A stretch of 11,479 nt of DNA, taken from contig CAMEMX010000034.1 in assembly GCA_945927915.1 (NCBI GenBank), positions 1-11,479 of the forward strand, in the 5' to 3' direction. Within the stretch, counting starts at the first letter, position 1. Each line of letters begins with the position of its first letter. Position numbers and translations under genes: made by a program. Below, piece after piece: positions 6,357 through 11,479 of this stretch. This DNA comes from an uncultured Clostridia bacterium. Its GTDB lineage: Bacteria > Bacillota > Clostridia > Oscillospirales > Oscillospiraceae. The notes under the pieces are model-generated. The model was not told where the DNA came from, searched no databases, and saw nothing but the letters and a program-made list of their open reading frames with translations.

Positions 6357-9300
6357 CGTCTGCCTCCAATCTCTGCCAAAACTCCTGCGCATCCTTCGGC
6401 CCGACCAGCCAGCGCTCTTCCCGGCTGCTGCGGCACACGCCGGCATAGGGGCAGAAGCGGCAGGCGTTGTCGCGCTGGTCGAAGAAATACGGATTTGCCG
6501 CGATCTCGCCGTCATAAAGCTCGTCGGCCAGCGCGGCGACCGTGCCGAAGACGAAGCGCTCCAAGCGCGCCAGCCGCTCCGGCGAGGCAAGGTCGCCCTT
6601 GCGCGCGCCCTCCTTGTCCAGGCTGTAGGGCAGGTAGACCGGGTCGCCCTCGCACGGCTCCATCGCCTGCAGCACGCGCGCGTTATCCAGCAGCAGGCCG
6701 CTGCGTTTTTTGTTCTCGCGGCGCTTTTTGTCTGCCTTTTTACCGTCGAGCCTGTCGTCGACCGCGACCGTCTCGGCCCGCGCCGGGAAATACAGCACCC
6801 CGGCGGGTGTCAGGGGCGCGTCCAGCAGCGACGCGCCGCTGCGCTCCAGCGCGAACAGATACAGGAGCATCTGAAGCCCAAGACCGTAAAATACATGGGA
6901 ATAGGCAAAGCTCTTTTTTCCCGTTTTGTAGTCGACCACGCGCACATAGACGCGTTCGCCGTCGCGCCAGACGTCCGCGCGGTCGACCGAGCCGCGCAGC
7001 TCGGCGGCGGCCTTCTCCCCGACGATGGAAACAGCGGGCAGGCTGCCGTCGTGGGCAAATTTCAGCTCGAACCACTTCGGCTCGAAGGCCGAGACGGACA
7101 ACTCATTGCACAGCTCCGTCACGACCTGGCGCACCTCAGCAAAGTTCCGGCGGAACAGGTATTCCATGCGCGGCGTTTGCAGCACGTCGCCCAGCCGCTC
7201 GGCGCAGCAGCGCTCCATGTGCTCCTGCGCGATCTGCAGAGCGCGTTCGAGGCTGACCGCGGCAAAGCCGCCCTCCTGCATCACCTGCTTCGTCGTCAGC
7301 TCCAGCACCTCATGCACAAAGGTGCCGTAGAGCGTGGGATCGAGGTCGGCGGTCTTTCGCTCCCTGGCCCGCAGGCCGTATTGCAGGAAATAGGCAAAGC
7401 GGCAGCCCGCGAGGCAGTCGACCTTCGTCGAAGAAAGGCGCAGCGTCGCGCCGTAGAGCCTGCGCACCGTCTCCGTGCGCAGCGTGCCGTGGGAATAGCC
7501 GCGCGAGGCGGCAAGCTCCCGCGCCTTTTGCGCGAGCGCCGGAAGCGTGTCGGCAACCGCCGCGATGTGACCGCTCGCGCCGCTCAGATAGGACAGGTAT
7601 TCGCGCTCGGCGCGGCAAACGAGCGTCGTGTCGTCCGCAACGCGCCGCGCTGTGGGAAACAGCGCTGCCGCGCGTTTATATAGATATGCCTCCGCGCCCG
7701 TCTGCGCGCCGAGATAGAGCCGCGCTTCCGCTGCGCCGAGGACGCTGTCGGCGGCGGCGATCTCCATACCCAGCCGTCCGGCTGCCGTCGGAGACAGCTC
7801 GATGCCAAGCTGCATCAGGGCGGTGCGTTCGCCGTCGGTCAGCAGACTGCGCGCCGTCTGCGCCGAGGGAAGCGCCCCCTCGTTTGCGCCCAGCAGGAAG
7901 ACGTAGGGCGTGTCGCAGCGCCGCTGCGACATCAGACTGCCCACCGTCACGCAGTCGAGCTTCGCCGGGATCGTACCGACCGAGCATTGCGACAGCGCCG
8001 CGCGGAAAATGCGGTAAAATTCCTCCGGCGTATGCTCTGCCGCGCCCAGAACGCCGTACATCTGCTCAAAAACGCCGCACAGAAGCGCGCTGATCTGCGC
8101 ATATTCCTGCGCACGCTGCAGCTCGCCCGTTTCGGCGCATTGCCGTGCAAACGCCTCGATCTGCTCATTCAGCGTGATTTTTTCGGTAAACTCATACAGC
8201 GCAAGCACCATTTCCGCCGTTGTTTTGGCAGATCTCAGGCGGTCGCGCAGGCAAAGCAGCGGCACGATGACCCGCTTGCGATCCTCGTTGAGCCGGGCAA
8301 GCGCCGCCTGGTCGAAGGGTGCGTCCGGCCCGGCGGGGTTTTTCGTCCACTCGCCCTCCCAACGGCTGCCGGAGAGATCCCACAAAAGCGCGTAGTTTTC
8401 CATCCGGTCGACGCGGTCACGTGGAAGCGGCAGGAAGCCCGATTTCAGGTAGGCCAGCACGGCCTCCTGCTCCATCGCGTCCGTCGCGGCCTCCAGCGCA
8501 GCAAGCAGCAGCGCCGCGACCGGCTGGCGCAAAATGTCCGTATCGCCGGCGAAATAGGCCGGGATGTCCGCGCGGCGGAAGACGGATTCCAAAACCGGGC
8601 GATAGCCCGAAAAATCGGCACAGGCGACGGAAATATCGCGCCAGCGGGCACCCTCCTGCACGAGGCGGAGCATCTCTCCCGCCGCCGCGCGGCACTCGGC
8701 AACGCGGTCGGCGCCCTGCACGAAGGCAAGCTGCGTCTGCTCCTGCGGATATTCCGCCGCGCCGCCGGCAAACAGCCTTGCGCGCAGAAAGCCGATCGGC
8801 TCGTCCTGCCCGTCTGCCGGAAGGGTATGTATCTGCACGGCGATCCCCTGCTCCTGCGCAAGCGCGGCAAGGGCGCGGGCAGTCTTTCGCGCGACGTTGA
8901 ACTGCTGCGCACCGGAATCCAGTCTGTCACATTGCAGATTCACGCTGATCTCCGCACCGTTTTGCAGGAGCTGGGCAAGGATCTCGCGCTCGATGCCGTT
9001 GAAATCCGTGAAGCCGTCGGCAAAAATCGTCCGCCTGTAGCCGCTTTCTTCGAGCGCGGCTGCAAGCCGCGTCAGCTTTGTGCGCGGATCCTGCCCCATG
9101 TTCGCGCAGACCGCCGCGTAGCTCTCCATGAGCAGGGCGAATTCCTCCGTCTTGACCGCAAGCGCGCCGGAAAGCTCACGCGACGCCTCGTAAAGCCGCG
9201 CAGGCGTGACGCAGAACGCCTGAAACTCGTCGAACGCGTCGAGCATTTGCAGCAAAAACTCCGGTTTGTCGACGCAGGTCGCATAGATTTTCAGTCTTGC

Positions 9301-9603
9301 CTGCACCTGCCGCGCCGCGAGCGACATGGCAAGCAGCCGTCCGACCGGGTCGGTCTGCGTCTGCGCACAGCCGCCGTACTCGGCAAACACCCGCGCCGCC
9401 AGCCGCGAAAAGCCCAGCACCTCGGCAAAACGGCTGATCCTGTCGCCGCAGCGGGCGCACAGCCGCCGCTCCATCATGTGCGAAAACTGCTCCGGCACGA
9501 GCAGAAGCAGGCCGCCCTGCTCCTGCGCCGCGAGACCGGCGATCTCGTCGAGCATCCGCGCAGTATTGCGTTTTCTGTCCGTGCATAGCCAAAGATGTAG
9601 CAT
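6343..9603 (-). CDS. addB: ATP-dependent nuclease subunit B (AddB), no Walker A motif
   Basis: This is the partner of AddA: it carries an inactive helicase fold and the second RecB-type nuclease. It has 1086 residues, somewhat shorter than Bacillus AddB. The nuclease domain is intact by inspection: H764 (GTFVHEVLE), D874 (GSVDRAD), D891 and K893 (VVDYKTGKK), and Q911. The four iron-sulfur cysteines are C734 (after LSSTKVDCLAG) and C1048, C1051, C1057 (NACRFCPYAGVC). The N-terminus, where many AddB proteins have a GxxGxGKT loop, reads CTDRKRNT (7-14), so no P-loop is present; AddA should supply the motor. A lysine/arginine-rich stretch lies at about 955-967. The ATG at 9603 follows an AGAGGTGAG Shine-Dalgarno. 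It is the first gene of the addB-addA operon. Confidence 0.95.
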   Translation of the reverse strand: MLHLWLCTDRKRNTARMLDEIAGLAAQEQGGLLLLVPEQFSHMMERRLCARCGDRISRFAEVLGFSRLAARVFAEYGGCAQTQTDPVGRLLAMSLAARQVQARLKIYATCVDKPEFLLQMLDAFDEFQAFCVTPARLYEASRELSGALAVKTEEFALLMESYAAVCANMGQDPRTKLTRLAAALEESGYRRTIFADGFTDFNGIEREILAQLLQNGAEISVNLQCDRLDSGAQQFNVARKTARALAALAQEQGIAVQIHTLPADGQDEPIGFLRARLFAGGAAEYPQEQTQLAFVQGADRVAECRAAAGEMLRLVQEGARWRDISVACADFSGYRPVLESVFRRADIPAYFAGDTDILRQPVAALLLAALEAATDAMEQEAVLAYLKSGFLPLPRDRVDRMENYALLWDLSGSRWEGEWTKNPAGPDAPFDQAALARLNEDRKRVIVPLLCLRDRLRSAKTTAEMVLALYEFTEKITLNEQIEAFARQCAETGELQRAQEYAQISALLCGVFEQMYGVLGAAEHTPEEFYRIFRAALSQCSVGTIPAKLDCVTVGSLMSQRRCDTPYVFLLGANEGALPSAQTARSLLTDGERTALMQLGIELSPTAAGRLGMEIAAADSVLGAAEARLYLGAQTGAEAYLYKRAAALFPTARRVADDTTLVCRAEREYLSYLSGASGHIAAVADTLPALAQKARELAASRGYSHGTLRTETVRRLYGATLRLSSTKVDCLAGCRFAYFLQYGLRARERKTADLDPTLYGTFVHEVLELTTKQVMQEGGFAAVSLERALQIAQEHMERCCAERLGDVLQTPRMEYLFRRNFAEVRQVVTELCNELSVSAFEPKWFELKFAHDGSLPAVSIVGEKAAAELRGSVDRADVWRDGERVYVRVVDYKTGKKSFAYSHVFYGLGLQMLLYLFALERSGASLLDAPLTPAGVLYFPARAETVAVDDRLDGKKADKKRRENKKRSGLLLDNARVLQAMEPCEGDPVYLPYSLDKEGARKGDLASPERLARLERFVFGTVAALADELYDGEIAANPYFFDQRDNACRFCPYAGVCRSSREERWLVGPKDAQEFWQRLEADDGNV

Positions 9604-9621
9604 TTTTCTCACCTCTGCACT

Positions 9622-9627
9622 ATCATA
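9622..9627 (-). promoter_or_regulatory. Extended -10 element of the addB promoter
   Basis: On the minus strand TATGAT (9627-9622) is preceded by TG plus one base, giving an extended -10. No good -35 hexamer sits 17 nt upstream. Transcription would start near 9615, leaving a very short leader that still includes the Shine-Dalgarno GAGGTGAG. Confidence 0.55.
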
Positions 9628-9666
9628 CCACAAAAGATGTCCAAAAAACAGGACTATGTTCTGACA

Positions 9667-9837
9667 TGCCCCCTGTCAAGTAGACATTTTTTGTGGACAC
9701 CTGTTATGCGGTATAAGCAAAACGGACTTCCATTGGGGTTTGTCCTGTCTTGAGCTGTATTCGCTCATTGTTGTAAAAATAAATATATTCATCCACAAGT
9801 TCTTTGGCTTCGTCAAAGGTTTGTGGCTTTGCTCTGG
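9667..9837 (-). mobile_element. 3' remnant of an IS3-family insertion sequence
   Basis: The right end of an IS3-type element remains: a terminal sequence starting TGCCCCCTGTCAAGTAGACA (9667-9686, 5'-TG end as in IS3 ends), a short non-coding tail, and the C-terminus of the transposase. The rest of the element, including its other inverted repeat, is absent. The right limit is not sharp; similarity to the transposase ends around 9831-9838, where rpoN sequence begins. The stretch is visibly AT-richer than the genes around it, which fits transferred DNA. No target duplication can be tested with only one end present. Confidence 0.8.
9704..9837 (-). pseudogene. IS3-family transposase (OrfB, DDE type), C-terminal fragment
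   Basis: About 43 codons remain, ending at a TAA at 9706-9704. In frame one reads SRAKPQTF, DEAKELVDEYIYFYNNERIQ and LKTGQTPMEVRFAYTA. The DEYIYFYNNERIQLK block followed by TP is the characteristic C-terminus of IS3/IS150-group integrases, just after the last catalytic glutamate region. The HTH OrfA, the integrase core and most of the DDE domain are missing, so it cannot be active. The 5' break is shared with the break in the rpoN fragment. Confidence 0.85.
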
Positions 9838-10098
9838 AAATACATCCAAACTCCGCACGGTGCCTGGAAAATGAGCGATCTTTTCACCGCAGGGCTTGGA
9901 AAAACCGGCAGCGTCTCTTCCGATCTGGCAAAAAAACGCATTGCGGCGCTGATCCGGGCGGAGGATAAACACGCGCCGTTGTCGGATCAGCGTCTGAGCG
10001 AGCTATTAACGGAGCAGGGTATTCCGCTCTCCCGCCGCACCGTGGCGAAATACCGCGACGCGCTGCATATCCCCTCCGCCGCAAGCCGCAAAGCGTAG
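9838..10098 (+). pseudogene. rpoN: RNA polymerase sigma-54 factor RpoN, C-terminal fragment
   Basis: The last 86 codons of sigma-54 are present, starting KYIQTPHGAWKM and ending at TAG 10096-10098. Two sigma-54 signatures are clear: the KYIQTPHG...LFTAG segment of the DNA-binding core and the RpoN box SRRTVAKYRDAL, which contacts the -24 element. The RNA polymerase-binding N-terminus and most of the core domain are missing, so it cannot work as a sigma factor. The frame continues upstream into antisense IS3 sequence, with a GTG at 9823 and an ATG at 9870, neither with a good Shine-Dalgarno. It is therefore called a pseudogene. The residues that remain look well conserved, with no internal stop or frameshift, so the truncation may be recent or an assembly artefact. 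Confidence 0.85.
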
Positions 10099-10176
10099 TG
10101 CTCTGTCCTACACTTACTGTAACCGCGGCACGCCCGCGCCGCAAGACAGCAGCGCAATATTCCACGATCTTACAGC

Positions 10177-10218
10177 AAAGCCGCCACCCGGGGCATAGTG
10201 CTCCGGATGGCGGCTTTT
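10177..10218. terminator. Terminator between rpoN remnant and spoIIR, probably bidirectional
   Basis: A stem of 10 bp (10177-10186 with 10208-10217), one mismatch, then 4 bp (10187-10190 with 10203-10206), closes a 12-nt loop. On the plus strand the arm ends in TTTT. On the minus strand it is followed by TTTGCTG. It sits between two convergent genes, 12 nt after the spoIIR stop, and could end both transcripts. I see nothing else in 10099-10176. Confidence 0.75.
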
Positions 10219-10229
10219 GGCTTGCAGGA

Positions 10230-10841
10230 TCAGCCGATCCACGCAAAAAGGTCTTGCAGCCATTCCAGCGTCTTGAAGCGCAGCTCGTATTTTTCCTCGC
10301 CGCCGGTGATGAAGTCCGTCTCCGTCTCGTCGAAGCCGCCGACCGCGGCGTATTCCTCCACCGCGTCGGTCGTCGCCGCCATGCAGAGCGACGGGAACAC
10401 CACGCACCACCAGTTCTTCCCCGCCGCCGCGCCGATGCGCACGCGCAGGGCGGGATATTTCCCGGCAGGAAGCGTGAAGCTCTCGTAATACCGCGTGTCA
10501 AAATCCTCCGTACCGAGGCTGACGCGCACGTCGTACGCACTTCCCTCAGCCGACAAAACGCGCCGTGCGGAATCCTCAATTTCGCCGAGGTTCTGCCCGA
10601 TGACCGCCCGCGCCTGCGACGCGTCCTTGCAGTTTTTTGTCAGCGCCGCGACCTCTGAAACGACCGCGTCGCGCACGCGCAGCTTCTGCGCCTGATCCTC
10701 CGGGCTGTCGGAATTGGCTACGACGTGCAGCCGCACCGTCTTCTCCGCGAGGCTTCGCTGCATCCAAAAGCTCTCCGCCGTAAGCAGGCCGCAGGCCGCC
10801 AGCACGACGAGCACGATCCACAATACGATCCTGAATTTCAT
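10230..10841 (-). CDS. spoIIR: Stage II sporulation protein R
   Basis: SpoIIR is made in the forespore, exported across the septal membrane, and triggers SpoIIGA to cleave pro-sigma-E in the mother cell. The product has 203 residues. Residues 2-20 form a hydrophobic signal/anchor segment. The family motifs follow: VRLHVVANSDSPEDQA (36-51), KLRVRDAV (53-60), LPAGKYPALRVRIG (124-137) and GKNWWCVVFPSLC (141-153). I choose the ATG at 10841, which begins the signal segment and has GGTG 6 nt upstream. An upstream in-frame TTG at 10895 lies inside the hairpin region and would add 18 residues before the signal segment. The gene lies 56 nt after ispE and has its own candidate sigma-F promoter. Confidence 0.93.
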   Translation of the reverse strand: MKFRIVLWIVLVVLAACGLLTAESFWMQRSLAEKTVRLHVVANSDSPEDQAQKLRVRDAVVSEVAALTKNCKDASQARAVIGQNLGEIEDSARRVLSAEGSAYDVRVSLGTEDFDTRYYESFTLPAGKYPALRVRIGAAAGKNWWCVVFPSLCMAATTDAVEEYAAVGGFDETETDFITGGEEKYELRFKTLEWLQDLFAWIG

Positions 10842-10843
10842 TA

Positions 10844-10891
10844 AAAACACCGTCCATATGTATGATTTACACACAGTATGGACGGTGTTTT
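10844..10891 (-). terminator. 15-bp hairpin between ispE and spoIIR
   Basis: A perfect 15-bp inverted repeat (10844-10858 with 10877-10891) has an 18-nt loop. On the minus strand it follows the ispE stop by 6 nt and its last arm runs into TTTTT right before the spoIIR ATG. It can act as an intrinsic terminator for ispE. Its downstream arm also contains the weak GGTG ribosome-binding site of spoIIR, so in a read-through RNA that site would be paired. Confidence 0.72.
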
Positions 10892-10903
10892 CCAATTTTA
10901 TAC
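10875..10903 (-). promoter_or_regulatory. Candidate sigma-F-type promoter of spoIIR
   Basis: On the minus strand GTATA (10903-10899) is followed after 15 nt by GTCCATACT (10883-10875), matching the forespore sigma-F pattern GywTA / GgnnAnAnT at all fixed positions except the second G. spoIIR is a known sigma-F-dependent gene in Bacillus. The start point would fall near 10868, in the loop of the hairpin. The -35 element overlaps the ispE stop codon. Confidence 0.5.
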
Positions 10904-11479
10904 GGTTTTTGCAATAAAAACCTGCGGGTAGTTTTCCTTGAGCATGGTGCAGGCGACGGCGGCATATTCAAACGTGTCGAAGATGCCGTAGACCGCAGAG
11001 CCGCTGCCGGTCATCAGCGTGCCGTAAGCGCCGTAGGTCATGAGGACGGATTTGATATAGTTCAGCTCCAGGTGCTCGCCGACCGTGACCTGTTCAAAAA
11101 CGTTGCACAGGTTTTTGCCGATCTGCTCCAAGTCACCGCGCTGCAAGGCGGCACGCATCACGGTCGTCTCCGGCCGTTTTGCGATCGTCACCGCGTCGAG
11201 CTTGCGGTAAAGCTCCGGCGTGGAGAAAGCCAGCTCCGGTTTGCAGACCACGAAGAACATCTCCGGCGCGTCGGGCAGCTTGGTCAGCCGTTCTCCCCTG
11301 CCCTCACACAGAGCGGTGCCGCCCAGCACGCAGAACGGCACGTCGGAGCCGACCTGCGCGCCCAGCTCGCACAGCGCATAGACCGAGAGCGGATAATCCT
11401 TATAGCGGTTGAGCGCACGCAGCACGGCGGCGGCGTCCGCGCTCCCGCCGCCGAGGCCCGCCTGCGAGGGGATGCGCTT
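10898..11479 (-). CDS. ispE: 4-diphosphocytidyl-2-C-methyl-D-erythritol kinase, N-terminus outside window
   Basis: IspE phosphorylates the 2-hydroxyl of CDP-methylerythritol in the MEP isoprenoid pathway. The 193 C-terminal residues are present; the start lies beyond 11479. The fragment opens with the GHMP-kinase ATP loop, PSQAGLGGGSADAAAV, followed by LGAQVGSDVPFCVLGGTALCEGRGE and, near the end, the third GHMP motif LMTGSGSAVYGIF. This set distinguishes IspE from other GHMP kinases. The frame is open to the window edge with no internal start needed. In clostridia ispE often lies near spoIIR, which fits the order here. It ends at TAA 10900-10898, directly before the hairpin and candidate spoIIR promoter. 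Confidence 0.95.
   Translation of the reverse strand, partial: KRIPSQAGLGGGSADAAAVLRALNRYKDYPLSVYALCELGAQVGSDVPFCVLGGTALCEGRGERLTKLPDAPEMFFVVCKPELAFSTPELYRKLDAVTIAKRPETTVMRAALQRGDLEQIGKNLCNVFEQVTVGEHLELNYIKSVLMTYGAYGTLMTGSGSAVYGIFDTFEYAAVACTMLKENYPQVFIAKTV

Noticed and set aside
6357..6590. Upstream extension of the addA frame by 78 codons
   Set aside because: It lies inside addB in another frame and reads as arginine/serine-rich noise; the start at 6356 has a ribosome-binding site and begins with the expected AddA N-terminus.
6012..9588. Several long plus-strand open frames (6012-7256, 6151-7683, 7987-9588)
   Set aside because: All are antisense to addA/addB, which show complete family motifs. 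The plus-strand frames show no domain and have no plausible start signals.
9639..9654. GTCC-N8-GGAC palindrome and a GAAC half-site upstream of addB, considered as a LexA/SOS operator
   Set aside because: It does not match the Firmicute LexA box GAAC-N4-GTTC; only one half-site is present and the 4-bp arms are too short.
9823..10098. 91-codon frame from a GTG as a functional small protein
   Set aside because: The first residues are antisense IS3 sequence and the rest is the tail of RpoN; there is no convincing ribosome-binding site.
10576..10857. 93-codon minus-strand frame starting at an ATG in the spoIIR leader
   Set aside because: It overlaps spoIIR in another frame, lacks a Shine-Dalgarno, and has arginine-rich shadow composition.

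Overview
The window looks like chromosome from a high-GC, anaerobic, spore-forming Firmicute, most likely a gut-type Clostridium relative of the Oscillospirales/Ruminococcaceae. This is inferred from four things: a sporulation gene (spoIIR) beside ispE, an AddAB rather than RecBCD recombination nuclease, an iscS-iscU pair of clostridial type, and a small cysteine-rich DUF1540 protein. I see no tRNA, rRNA, CRISPR array or intact mobile element.

Layout. At the left, a DUF1540 gene (-) and rpe (+) are divergent. rpe has a near-consensus vegetative promoter, and the DUF1540 gene has a possible forespore-type promoter. rpe converges on iscU, with a strong hairpin terminator between them. iscS-iscU (-) is a compact operon whose -35 box lies inside a 10-bp-arm inverted repeat, which is good evidence for a repressor operator. 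Next is a two-gene DNA-repair operon, addB-addA (-), occupying 2865-9603, with the two genes overlapping by 14 nt. AddB keeps its nuclease and iron-sulfur residues but lacks the N-terminal Walker A motif.

Upstream of addB (9667-10098) is a genome scar. The last ~43 codons and right end of an IS3-family element are fused at about 9831-9838 to the last ~86 codons of rpoN (sigma-54), which runs the other way. The 5' parts of both are missing. To the right are spoIIR (-) and the C-terminal two thirds of ispE (-), which runs off the window. Between them is a 15-bp hairpin with a sigma-F-like promoter overlapping its upstream arm. This would let a forespore transcript start in the loop and escape the hairpin that an ispE read-through transcript would form.

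How the genes relate: IscS and IscU build Fe-S clusters, and AddB has the four-cysteine cluster site that needs one. AddAB processes double-strand breaks for RecA. Rpe serves the pentose phosphate pathway and IspE the MEP isoprenoid pathway. SpoIIR signals from the forespore to the mother cell to activate pro-sigma-E. No single new system is evident. The points most worth checking are the spoIIR hairpin/promoter arrangement, the IS3-rpoN junction, the iscSU operator and the AddB lacking a P-loop.
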